A stretch of DNA of 5,198 bases from Desulfobacterales bacterium (GCA_020056645.1 JAGVHJ010000459.1:1-5198); one strand, 5' to 3'; shown: positions 1 through 5,136, counted from the stretch's first letter. Notes: generated by a model not told the origin, from the sequence alone. Program-made: numbers and translations.

Positions 1-156
1 CAAATGGCGAAGAAAGGGTTTTCGTTGATCGAAGTCTTGTCTCCCTGCCCGGTGAATTGGGGACTGTCGCCGAAAAAAGCCATGGAGTATGTGGAAAATG
101 AAATGGCGGCCTACTATCCCCTGGGCGAATTCAAGGTGGATGGGAAGATTGTATAA
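1..156 (+). CDS. 2-oxoacid:ferredoxin oxidoreductase, beta (TPP-binding) subunit, C-terminal fragment
   Basis: The window opens inside this gene; 51 codons are read in frame from base 1 to a TAA at 154-156. The fragment contains the segment LIEVLSPCPVNWG followed by SPKKAMEYVENEMAAYYPLGEF, which resembles the C-terminal end of KorB/VorB-type beta subunits. In that family the beta subunit binds thiamine diphosphate and, with the alpha and gamma subunits, oxidatively decarboxylates a 2-oxoacid to acyl-CoA while reducing ferredoxin in the cytoplasm. The gamma subunit gene follows 52 bp downstream on the same strand, which supports the assignment. The substrate (2-oxoglutarate, branched-chain 2-oxoacid or other) cannot be decided, because the cofactor and substrate regions lie outside the window. 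The 5' end is cut by the window edge, not by mutation. Confidence 0.85.
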   Translation, partial: QMAKKGFSLIEVLSPCPVNWGLSPKKAMEYVENEMAAYYPLGEFKVDGKIV

Positions 157-168
157 CGGATAAAGCAA

Positions 169-186
169 AACCGTTTGAAAACGGTT
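169..186. repeat. Perfect palindrome between beta and gamma subunit genes
   Basis: AACCGTTT (169-176) and AAACGGTT (179-186) are perfect inverted copies separated by two bases. The palindrome sits in the 52-bp gap just ahead of the gamma subunit ribosome binding region. As RNA it could form a small 5-6 bp hairpin with an AU-rich loop. It has no T tract and is not a terminator. Whether it is an operator, an mRNA processing or stability element, or chance is not shown. Confidence 0.4.
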
Positions 187-208
187 GGTTAATAGGGAAA
201 TAAAGACG

Positions 209-751
209 ATGGAACATAAAATTATATTTGCCGGATTCGGCGGCCAGGGCGTCATATCCATGGGTAATCTGATCGCCTACGCCGCCATGGCCGAAGACAA
301 AAACGTGACTTTTTATCCAGCCTATGGTATCGCCATGCGCGGTGGAACGGCCAACTGTTCGGTGATCGTATCCGACGAGTCGATCGCCTCGCCGGTCATC
401 GCGTCGCCGACGGTTCTTGTGGCCATGAACGAGCAGTCTTTCGACTTTTTTATCGGTCGGCTTCAAAAAGAGGGGCTGCTCCTCGTGAACAGCTCTCTTG
501 TGAAGAAGGCTCCGGAAAGAAATGATATCCGGTCCGCCTATGTGCCGGTGAACGACATCGCCGAAGAGCTGGGAAATGGTAAAATGGCCAATATGGCCAT
601 GATCGGGGCGCTTTTGAAGACGACGGGCGTCCTAAAAATGGAGACGATTTTCAAAACCATGAAAAAAACCTTTCCCGAAAAGCTCCACAAATTTCTGGAT
701 ATCAACCAGAAGGCCATCGAGAAGGGATACGAGGCCGCATCGACCCATTAA
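209..751 (+). CDS. korC: 2-oxoacid:ferredoxin oxidoreductase, gamma subunit
   Basis: This 180-residue protein has the expected length and motifs of the KorC/VorC/PorG gamma subunit. A glycine-rich GFGGQGV motif lies at residues 9-15, YGIAMRGGTANCSVIVSD at about 39-56, and MANMAMIGALLKTTG at about 126-140. In this family the gamma subunit is part of the cytoplasmic complex that couples 2-oxoacid decarboxylation to ferredoxin reduction. It follows the beta subunit in the same direction and is closed by a strong terminator, so it is probably the last gene of that operon. The ATG at 209 is preferred over an in-frame TTG at 185. The ATG begins MEHKIIFAGFGGQG, matching usual family starts, and a modest AGGGA lies ten bases upstream at 194-198; the TTG overlaps the intergenic palindrome. 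The symbol is tentative because KorC and VorC cannot be separated from this subunit alone. Confidence 0.88.
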   Translation: MEHKIIFAGFGGQGVISMGNLIAYAAMAEDKNVTFYPAYGIAMRGGTANCSVIVSDESIASPVIASPTVLVAMNEQSFDFFIGRLQKEGLLLVNSSLVKKAPERNDIRSAYVPVNDIAEELGNGKMANMAMIGALLKTTGVLKMETIFKTMKKTFPEKLHKFLDINQKAIEKGYEAASTH

Positions 752-762
752 AAGCCCGCACG

Positions 763-801
763 AACCGGATTCGGCCTGCATGGCTGGGTCCGGTTTTTTT
801 T
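763..801 (+). terminator. Strong rho-independent terminator after the oxidoreductase operon
   Basis: AACCGGATTCGGCC (763-776) pairs with GGCTGGGTCCGGTT (782-795). The stem is a continuous 14 bp with three G-T pairs and a 5-base loop (777-781). It runs directly into eight T residues (794-801). It starts 11 bases after the gamma subunit stop codon, so it should end that transcript and insulate the downstream metacaspase gene. Confidence 0.93.
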
Positions 802-853
802 CCCTTCTTTGAGATGCGTCTCCCGCCTGATCCAGTGAAGCGCCAAGAGCCTT

Positions 854-861
854 CCACCGAT
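854..861 (+). repeat. Left target-site duplication of the MITE (8 bp)
   Basis: CCACCGAT directly abuts the left inverted repeat. The identical octamer occurs at 1099-1106, directly after the right inverted repeat. The match is perfect, as expected for a transposition-generated duplication that has not decayed. Confidence 0.9.
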
Positions 862-874
862 GTAACTATTCAGC
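862..874 (+). repeat. Left terminal inverted repeat of the MITE
   Basis: GTAACTATTCAGC is the exact reverse complement of 1086-1098. It starts with the GTAA characteristic of IS66-family ends. Confidence 0.9.
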
Positions 875-947
875 ATGACCTTGTTTTAGTGGCAAAAAGG
901 CCCTTTTGTGACGTGACATTACCTTTTTTTCGGATGAGAGATTCGAA

Positions 948-1020
948 GGCTTTTTGCGCTAAAACGGGCAAACGGTTTGAGGCCTTTAGGCCTTTGTTTT
1001 TGCCAGTTCAGCAAAAAGCC
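948..1020. repeat. Inner inverted repeat of the MITE
   Basis: GGCTTTTTGC (948-957) and GCAAAAAGCC (1011-1020) are perfect inverted copies. They enclose a central segment of about 53 bases that contains a tandem GGCCTTT pair at 981-987 and 989-995. A second pair, TTTTTTTCGG (924-933) with CCGAAAAAAA (1030-1039), lies just outside. Together they give the element its nested hairpin architecture. Confidence 0.75.
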
Positions 1021-1085
1021 AAGAAGCTCCCGAAAAAAAATACGGAACGAACAAAACAGGCTTTTGGCCATCTTGATGAATAGCG

Positions 1086-1098
1086 GCTGAATAGTTAC
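1086..1098 (-). repeat. Right terminal inverted repeat of the MITE
   Basis: GCTGAATAGTTAC is a perfect inverted copy of the left end at 862-874. It ends exactly where the second copy of the 8-bp target duplication begins. Confidence 0.9.
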
Positions 1099-1106
1099 CC
1101 ACCGAT
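1099..1106 (+). repeat. Right target-site duplication of the MITE (8 bp)
   Basis: CCACCGAT is the second perfect copy of the octamer at 854-861. The pre-insertion locus can be reconstructed by deleting one copy together with the element, which would bring the terminator to within roughly 160 bp of the metacaspase start. Confidence 0.9.
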
Positions 1107-1191
1107 TTTATTCCGCCTGTGGCAAACTGAAAAGCTGGACGTATGTGTATGGTAATTGAGAACAGTGCATCCAATAACACAAAAAACATAA

Positions 1192-1197
1192 AAGGAG
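1192..1197 (+). promoter_or_regulatory. Ribosome binding site of the metacaspase gene
   Basis: AAGGAG lies six bases before the ATG at 1204. It is a near-ideal Shine-Dalgarno sequence and fixes the start codon. No convincing promoter is visible in the 97 bp between the MITE and this site. Confidence 0.85.
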
Positions 1198-1203
1198 TGA
1201 AAC

Positions 1204-2061
1204 ATGGCGAGAAAAGCACTTTTAGTCGGCGTCAATGACTACCATGGCATCAGCGACCTGAGAGGCTGCGTGAATGATGTCACCAACATGAGAAGCATCT
1301 TGAAAACCTACCTTGGGTTCACCAACAGCGACATCCGGGTGCTTCTGGATTCCCGGGCCACCAAAGCCAATATCATTGCACGGCTCAATCAGATGGTCGC
1401 AAGCGCAAAAAGCGGCGATTTCCTGGTGTTTCATTTTTCGGGACACGGTTCTCAGATCCGCGACAGGGATGAACAGGATGAGTTGGTCGATCGCATGGAT
1501 GAATTGATCTGTCCATACGATATGAACTGGGACAATGGCTATATAACGGACGATCTGCTCAACTCAATTTTTAAAAAACTTCCTTCAGGGGTTCTGCTGG
1601 AGGTCTTTCTCGATTCCTGCCATTCGGGAACAGGGCTTCGAAGCCTGGATTTCGGAAGACCGGCCAACCTGGGGCCCCAACATCCAACACTTTACCGCTA
1701 TCTTCCGCCGCCACCGGACATCGAGTGCCGGTTTGAGGGAGAAGAGGATGAGCTGCAACCGATCCGGAGATTGTTCCGGTCAAAAGGGCGCGATGCGGTT
1801 CATCATATCTTGTGGGCCGGGTGCAAAGATTCTCAAACCTCCGCCGACGCCTATATCAATAACGCCTATAACGGCGCATTCACCTACTTCTTTTGCAAGC
1901 ATATTCGGGACACCAATGGATCGGCGTCCCGGCAAGAGCTTCTGACACGAATCCGAGCATCCCTCAATCATGGCGGCTATTCACAGATTCCCCAGTTGGA
2001 GTGTGAGGCGACGGTCCAAAAAAAAGAACTGGGGAGCGCTCCCAAAAAACAGAAAGCGTAA
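1204..2061 (+). CDS. Metacaspase-like cysteine protease (peptidase C14 family)
   Basis: The 285-residue protein starts directly with the caspase-fold p20 region (RKALLVGVNDY, residues 3-13) and has no signal peptide, membrane segment or prodomain, so it is probably cytoplasmic. The catalytic histidine is His81 in HFSGHGSQ (77-84). The catalytic cysteine is Cys139 in the metacaspase-type DSCHSG (137-142). An acidic stretch at 87-106 ending DELICPYD matches the region that contributes to calcium response and basic-residue specificity in characterised metacaspases. After a proline-rich, charged linker (about 143-198) comes a p10-like segment with WAGCKDSQTSADA (204-216), a GAFT element (224-227) and QIPQLEC (261-267). 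The p20-then-p10 order resembles type I metacaspases without the prodomain. By family knowledge it should cleave after Arg or Lys. It appears monocistronic, preceded by a MITE and facing an acyltransferase gene convergently, so neighbours do not reveal a substrate. Activity seems intact, since both dyad residues are present. Confidence 0.92.
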   Translation: MARKALLVGVNDYHGISDLRGCVNDVTNMRSILKTYLGFTNSDIRVLLDSRATKANIIARLNQMVASAKSGDFLVFHFSGHGSQIRDRDEQDELVDRMDELICPYDMNWDNGYITDDLLNSIFKKLPSGVLLEVFLDSCHSGTGLRSLDFGRPANLGPQHPTLYRYLPPPPDIECRFEGEEDELQPIRRLFRSKGRDAVHHILWAGCKDSQTSADAYINNAYNGAFTYFFCKHIRDTNGSASRQELLTRIRASLNHGGYSQIPQLECEATVQKKELGSAPKKQKA

Positions 2062-2092
2062 ATCGGTTCTGAACCAGACGCGCCCCCTTTGT

Positions 2093-2920
2093 TTATGAAG
2101 CGAGTTCCGATTGAATGGAGGCTCTGACGATTTTCATCAGATCTTCCATTCGATCCACCGTGAAGGGGGCTGTCTCCACGGGTGGATGAAAGATCATCTC
2201 CACCGTGCCTGGAAAAATGCGGAATGAATTTTTCTGAAGAATAGTTTTGGTTCCATTGATGGTGACAGGAAGGATGGGGAGATTCAGATCAAGGGCGGTC
2301 CGGAAGGCGCCTTTCTTGAAATCCTGCAAGTGTCCATCCCTGCTTCGCGTGCCTTCAGGGAAAAAAAGGATGGAGGTGCCATTCTGAATTCTGGCCTTGG
2401 CCCGTTCAATGGAGGAGATGGCCGCCGCTGGATTGGACCGGTCAATAAAAACATGGCCCATGGCGTCACAGGCTTTTCCCATAAAAGGGATTTTCCGTAT
2501 CGACTCCTTCATCACCCATTTGAAATCAATGCCGATCCAGCCGTAGATGATGAGGATATCCACGTGGCTTTGATGATTGGCCGCGATGACATAGGATTGG
2601 GCGGGATCGACATGCTCTCTTCCCCGGATTTTGAGAAACAGAGGGATCATATAGCAGCCCAGTCTGGCCCATGGGATGGCCGAATAATTGGCGGTCGCCT
2701 TGGGTCCTTTCCATGGGACCAGGATCATGGCGATGAGTGAAAAGAGAACGGTGCTGAGTACGAAGAGGGGAACCCCGATCAGCCACTGATAGGGGAGGTA
2801 AAGGAGCTTGGCCGCCTTCATTAGCAAGCCATTTTCAGGAAGCGACTCCCTCACATATTTTTTTGCGGTGTGTGGAAAACGCCTGTTAAACAATTTCAGT
2901 AAGTTTGTGACGGTTGGCAT
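2093..2920 (-). CDS. PlsC-type lysophospholipid (1-acylglycerol-3-phosphate) acyltransferase family protein
   Basis: This 275-residue protein carries the four ordered blocks of the PlsC/LPLAT family. Block I is NHQSHVD (115-121) with the His116-x4-Asp121 catalytic pair; block II is GHVFIDR (155-161); block III is FFPEGTRS (186-193); block IV is LPILPVTING (214-223). A hydrophobic segment at about 44-70 should anchor it in the inner membrane. Family members acylate lysophosphatidic acid or related acceptors in membrane lipid synthesis; the precise acceptor cannot be told from sequence. It is somewhat longer than minimal PlsC proteins (about 240 residues), with an extra basic N-terminal stretch before the membrane segment. 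AAAGGA (2929-2934, minus strand) lies eight bases before the ATG and supports this start. It follows the RHH gene by 54 bp in the same direction, so they may be co-transcribed. Its stop lies only 31 bp from the convergent metacaspase stop. Confidence 0.88.
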   Translation of the reverse strand: MPTVTNLLKLFNRRFPHTAKKYVRESLPENGLLMKAAKLLYLPYQWLIGVPLFVLSTVLFSLIAMILVPWKGPKATANYSAIPWARLGCYMIPLFLKIRGREHVDPAQSYVIAANHQSHVDILIIYGWIGIDFKWVMKESIRKIPFMGKACDAMGHVFIDRSNPAAAISSIERAKARIQNGTSILFFPEGTRSRDGHLQDFKKGAFRTALDLNLPILPVTINGTKTILQKNSFRIFPGTVEMIFHPPVETAPFTVDRMEDLMKIVRASIQSELAS

Positions 2921-2974
2921 CAGAGGTTTCCTTTTGTTTTTTTGTAGCGAGTCCTAACTGTTGAAATTTGGTGT

Positions 2975-3478
2975 TCAGGCCGGTTTATTGTGTAGCTTAT
3001 CCTTGATCTCATTCCAGAAATCATGAACGCCCTCTTTCCATCCATCCAGGTATTTTACCGTGAAATCATGGAAATTATCCTGAATATGAGAAAGATTGAA
3101 CCGTTTTTTCAAACGATCACGTTTGAGGGCAAGGGCAAAGTACTCCCCAAGCGTTTCATCTGTAAAAGGGTTGACGGGCGGCTGCCAGTTCAGGACATAA
3201 TGAATATCCTTGAAGTGGGCGGTTTTGATCCATTCCAGGCTGTCCAGCTTGCCGATCTCACGAAAGTTTTTTTCAATCTCTTGTTTTTCTTTTTTCAGCC
3301 GGTCGACAATGGTTGAAAGGTCGATCTCATCCGTTATCAGCTTCTGAAAGCTCTCTTTTTTACGGATCACCCCCCGGATGGTTTGTTGAAAAATTTTTGA
3401 AAAGTTGAACGAACTTCGCCATTTGCTCATCTGGTCATAAAGATCGTCTGGAACACTGATGGTGACTTTTCTTGACAT
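2975..3478 (-). CDS. Ribbon-helix-helix DNA-binding protein with uncharacterised C-terminal domain
   Basis: The 167-residue protein begins SRKVTISVPDDLYDQM (2-17), the beta strand and first helix of a CopG/MetJ-type ribbon-helix-helix fold. A second helix (about 25-43, rich in Ser, Lys and Arg) follows. RHH proteins dimerise and insert paired strands into the DNA major groove. Residues 50-75 are highly charged and probably form a helical or coiled-coil linker. Residues 80-167 are rich in Trp, Phe and Tyr (LEWIKTAHFKDIHYVLNW, YLDGWKEGVHDFWNEI) and match no domain I recognise; they may sense a ligand or oligomerise. The ATG at 3478 is chosen because it begins the fold directly and has an AGGGAGG upstream. 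A TTG 57 bases further upstream would add a basic tail and overlap the promoter. A phased array of TACGT-core palindromes lies just upstream, so autoregulation is likely. Its targets may include the downstream acyltransferase gene. This functional link is inference. Confidence 0.75.
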   Translation of the reverse strand: MSRKVTISVPDDLYDQMSKWRSSFNFSKIFQQTIRGVIRKKESFQKLITDEIDLSTIVDRLKKEKQEIEKNFREIGKLDSLEWIKTAHFKDIHYVLNWQPPVNPFTDETLGEYFALALKRDRLKKRFNLSHIQDNFHDFTVKYLDGWKEGVHDFWNEIKDKLHNKPA

Positions 3479-3490
3479 AGATGACGGATA

Positions 3491-3497
3491 CCTCCCT
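3491..3497 (-). promoter_or_regulatory. Ribosome binding site of the RHH gene
   Basis: Read on the minus strand this is AGGGAGG, a strong Shine-Dalgarno sequence. It sits 12 bases before the ATG at 3478, longer than the usual 5-9. No alternative in-frame start lies between them, so it still favours this start over the upstream TTG. Confidence 0.65.
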
Positions 3498-3506
3498 ATA
3501 AAACGG

Positions 3507-3570
3507 TTACGTAAAAATTTTTTTATACGTATCAAATTGTCTTTTACGTGTCAAACTCCTTTTTACGTAA
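3507..3570. promoter_or_regulatory. Array of four phased TACGT-core operator-like sites
   Basis: Four sites share a TACGT(A/G) core at 3508-3513, 3526-3531, 3545-3550 and 3564-3569. Their centres are 18, 19 and 19 bp apart. Sites 1 and 4 are the perfect 8-bp palindrome TTACGTAA, and site 2 is the palindrome ATACGTAT. Site 3 (TTACGTGTCAAA) is half-degenerate, but it shares the right flank CGTRTCAAA with site 2. The array overlaps the predicted promoter of the divergently read RHH gene and ends about 57 bp before the purB -35 box. Regular short palindromes near two helical turns apart are typical of cooperative RHH dimer binding (MetJ, CopG, NikR relatives), so autorepression by the adjacent gene product is the natural inference. 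Confidence 0.7.
3522..3554 (-). promoter_or_regulatory. Probable promoter of the RHH-acyltransferase operon
   Basis: On the minus strand a perfect -35 TTGACA lies at 3554-3549. The -10 is ambiguous. TACGTA (3531-3526), preceded by TG at the extended -10 position, has ideal 17-bp spacing but a poor match. TATAAA (3527-3522) is a good match but at 21-bp spacing. Operator-like sites 2 and 3 fall inside this promoter and site 1 near its start point, a layout suited to repression. Confidence 0.5.
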
Positions 3571-3626
3571 CATTCAATGCGACCCCCCCTCCAAATACCA
3601 TTTAATTGATTTCGCTCCTTTACAGC

Positions 3627-3655
3627 TTGACAGGTGGAGTCGGCTTTTTTATATT
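3627..3655 (+). promoter_or_regulatory. Near-consensus sigma70 promoter of purB
   Basis: TTGACA (3627-3632, perfect) is followed by a 17-bp spacer and TATATT (3650-3655, five of six matches to TATAAT). Transcription would begin near 3662 and leave a leader of about 48 bases before the ATG at 3710. This placement also argues against the upstream extension of the purB reading frame. Confidence 0.8.
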
Positions 3656-3699
3656 TTGCGGGAAATCAGTGAGGAACATGAACGGGTGACTCTATCAAC

Positions 3700-3704
3700 A
3701 GGAG
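3700..3704 (+). promoter_or_regulatory. Ribosome binding site deciding the purB start
   Basis: AGGAG lies five bases before the ATG at 3710. The same frame stays open upstream to 3548, but that stretch has no comparable site and includes the promoter. Confidence 0.8.
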
Positions 3705-3709
3705 ATATC

Positions 3710-5089
3710 ATGGATCGGATTAATGCGTTGTCAGTGCTGGATGGCAGATACCAGAGCTTGGTTTCTGACCTTTCCCCAATTTTCTCGGAATACGGTCTGA
3801 TCCGTTACCGGGTGCGGGTTGAAATCAAGTGGCTCGAGTTCTTGGTGCGGGAACTTAAGATCGCCGATATTCCGGAAGGGGATATCCTTAAAATAGGCCA
3901 TCTGATCGACACCTTCTCCACCGGCGATGCGGTCAGGATCAAGGATATTGAAAAAGAGACCAACCACGATGTGAAGGCGGTTGAATATTTTATCAAAACG
4001 AAACTGGACGCGCTGGGGATCGGCTCCGTAAGAGAGTGGGTCCACTTTTCCTGCACATCCGACGATATCAACAACACCGCCTATGCGTTGATGATCAAAG
4101 AGGGAAGAGATAATATTCTGAAGGACCTGACGCGTATCCTTGAGAAGATCGAAACGCTCGCCCGGACAAATAAATCGATTCCCATGATTTCAAGAACCCA
4201 TGGCCAGCCAGCATCTCCCACAACCGTTGGGAAGGAGCTCGTCAATTTCGCATGGCGCGTCCGCCATGAATTGGAAGATCTCCGCAAAGCGGACATTCAT
4301 GCCAAAATGAACGGGGCCACCGGCAATTTCAACGCCCATGATTTTGTATTTCCGGATATTGACTGGATAGATGCGAGCACCCGCTTCCTCGCCGACTACA
4401 TCGGTGTGACACCGCTTTTATTCACCACCCAGATCAACCCCAACCACTACCTCTCCCGTATCCTTCATGGAATGATTCGGCTGGCGTCCACCATCATTGA
4501 TCTGGACCGGGACATGTGGGGATATATTTCCCTTGGGTATTTCAAACAGAAGGTCAAGGAAGGGGAGGTGGGATCATCGACCATGCCCCACAAAGTGAAC
4601 CCCATCGATTTTGAAAACAGCGAAGGCAATATGGGAATCGCCATCACCCTCATGGAGCATCTCTCGGTCAAGCTCCTCAACTCCCGGTTTCAACGGGACT
4701 TAACCGACAGCACGGTTTTGAGAAATCTGGGGGCGCTCTTCGGCTACTTCAAGATCGGCCTTTTAAACGCCTTGAAAGGTCTGAATAAAATAGAGATCAA
4801 TCCCGGCAGAATCCAAGAGGATATCGACGATAATCTGGAGCTCCTGGCGGAACCGGTTCAAACGGCCATGCGGATTTTTGGAGAGGAGAATCCCTATGAG
4901 AAATTGAAGGCCTTGACCCGGGGAAGAAAAATTTCAAAAGAGATGCTTGATGAATTTATCGATGGCCTGAAGCAGGTCTCTCCCGAGGTGAAGCGCCGGA
5001 TGAAAGGGCTTTCTGTCTCGACCTATACCGGAATCGCCGAAAAGCTGGTGGACCACTATTTTTCAACGACGGGCGGGTCAACCTATTGA
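3710..5089 (+). CDS. purB: Adenylosuccinate lyase
   Basis: The 459-residue protein closely resembles the enterobacterial-type PurB (about 456 residues) along its length. It catalyses two fumarate-releasing steps of purine synthesis in the cytoplasm: SAICAR to AICAR, and adenylosuccinate to AMP. The N-terminus MDRINALSVLDGRY leads into IFSEYGL. Residues 114-121 give SCTSDDIN. SRTHGQPASPTT (161-172) holds His164, the counterpart of the catalytic histidine of E. coli PurB. The fumarase/aspartase-superfamily signature GSSTMPHKVNPIDFENSEGN (288-307) carries the mobile-loop catalytic serine (Ser289 or Ser290). RDLTDSTVLRNLG (329-341), LAEPVQT (379-385) and PYEKLKALTRG (395-405) also match. The ATG at 3710 is chosen over an upstream in-frame start at 3548 because of the AGGAG site, the upstream promoter and the usual family N-terminus. 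The gene has its own promoter and is divergent from the RHH gene. Confidence 0.96.
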   Translation: MDRINALSVLDGRYQSLVSDLSPIFSEYGLIRYRVRVEIKWLEFLVRELKIADIPEGDILKIGHLIDTFSTGDAVRIKDIEKETNHDVKAVEYFIKTKLDALGIGSVREWVHFSCTSDDINNTAYALMIKEGRDNILKDLTRILEKIETLARTNKSIPMISRTHGQPASPTTVGKELVNFAWRVRHELEDLRKADIHAKMNGATGNFNAHDFVFPDIDWIDASTRFLADYIGVTPLLFTTQINPNHYLSRILHGMIRLASTIIDLDRDMWGYISLGYFKQKVKEGEVGSSTMPHKVNPIDFENSEGNMGIAITLMEHLSVKLLNSRFQRDLTDSTVLRNLGALFGYFKIGLLNALKGLNKIEINPGRIQEDIDDNLELLAEPVQTAMRIFGEENPYEKLKALTRGRKISKEMLDEFIDGLKQVSPEVKRRMKGLSVSTYTGIAEKLVDHYFSTTGGSTY

Positions 5090-5115
5090 AATACCATTTT
5101 TTTATAACTCCGGCG

Positions 5116-5136
5116 GCCAGATTTTATAAATCTGGC
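5116..5136. repeat. Perfect hairpin downstream of purB
   Basis: GCCAGATTT (5116-5124) and AAATCTGGC (5128-5136) form a 9-bp perfect stem with a 3-base TAT loop, 27 bases after the purB stop. It is followed by TAAATAGTG rather than a T run, so it is not a canonical intrinsic terminator in either direction. It could still protect or define the purB mRNA 3' end, or be part of a dispersed intergenic repeat. Confidence 0.65.

Larger units (their letters stand above)
862..1098. mobile_element. IS66-type MITE, 237 bp, complete with both ends
   Basis: The element is bounded by a perfect 13-bp inverted repeat, GTAACTATTCAGC at 862-874 and GCTGAATAGTTAC at 1086-1098. A perfect 8-bp direct repeat (CCACCGAT) flanks it. 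IS66-family insertion sequences are known for ends beginning GTAA and for 8-bp target duplications, so an IS66-family source is the best fit. There is no convincing transposase or accessory reading frame inside, so it would have to be moved in trans. The ends carry further imperfect symmetry at matching offsets: TGGCAAAAAGGC at 890-901 against GCCTTTTGGCCA at 1059-1070. Inner inverted pairs lie at 924-933/1030-1039 and 948-957/1011-1020. The whole element can therefore fold into a long imperfect hairpin. It accounts for most of the 452-bp gene-free gap between the oxidoreductase operon and the metacaspase gene. Confidence 0.88.

Noticed and set aside
814..1083. Open frame of 89 codons on the plus strand downstream of the terminator
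   Set aside because: It runs across the left target duplication into the MITE, has no good ribosome binding site, and its product is low-complexity and basic with no recognisable family. It is a chance frame in a mobile element.
862..1098. CRISPR-like or attachment-site interpretation of the repeats
   Set aside because: The repeats are inverted ends with a flanking 8-bp duplication, not regularly spaced direct repeats. No integrase or tRNA gene is adjacent.
1119..1137. Possible sigma54-type promoter (TGGC followed by GC) before the metacaspase gene
   Set aside because: The GG-to-GC spacing is 11 rather than 10, and the TTGC element is absent.
1127..1156. Possible sigma70 promoter, CTGAAA with an 18-bp spacer and GGTAAT
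   Set aside because: Each hexamer matches consensus at only four positions, and the conserved TA at the start of the -10 is missing. This is too weak to annotate.
986..1219. Open frame of 77 codons on the minus strand overlapping the MITE and the metacaspase start
   Set aside because: It crosses the MITE boundary, the upstream gap and the metacaspase start, with no supporting start signals. It is most likely chance.
2032..2043. Palindrome GGGAGCGCTCCC at the metacaspase 3' end, with a T run on the minus strand as a possible terminator for the acyltransferase operon
   Set aside because: Only about four base pairs can form once a loop is allowed, and the T run is separated from the stem by six bases. 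It is also inside codons, so a terminator call is not supported.
2330..2740. 136-codon plus-strand frame inside the acyltransferase gene
   Set aside because: It is fully antisense to a gene with all four PlsC motifs, and its translation has no family features. It is a shadow frame.
5090..5108. T run (from 5095) after purB as an intrinsic terminator
   Set aside because: No stable stem precedes the T run, and the real hairpin (5116-5136) lies after it.
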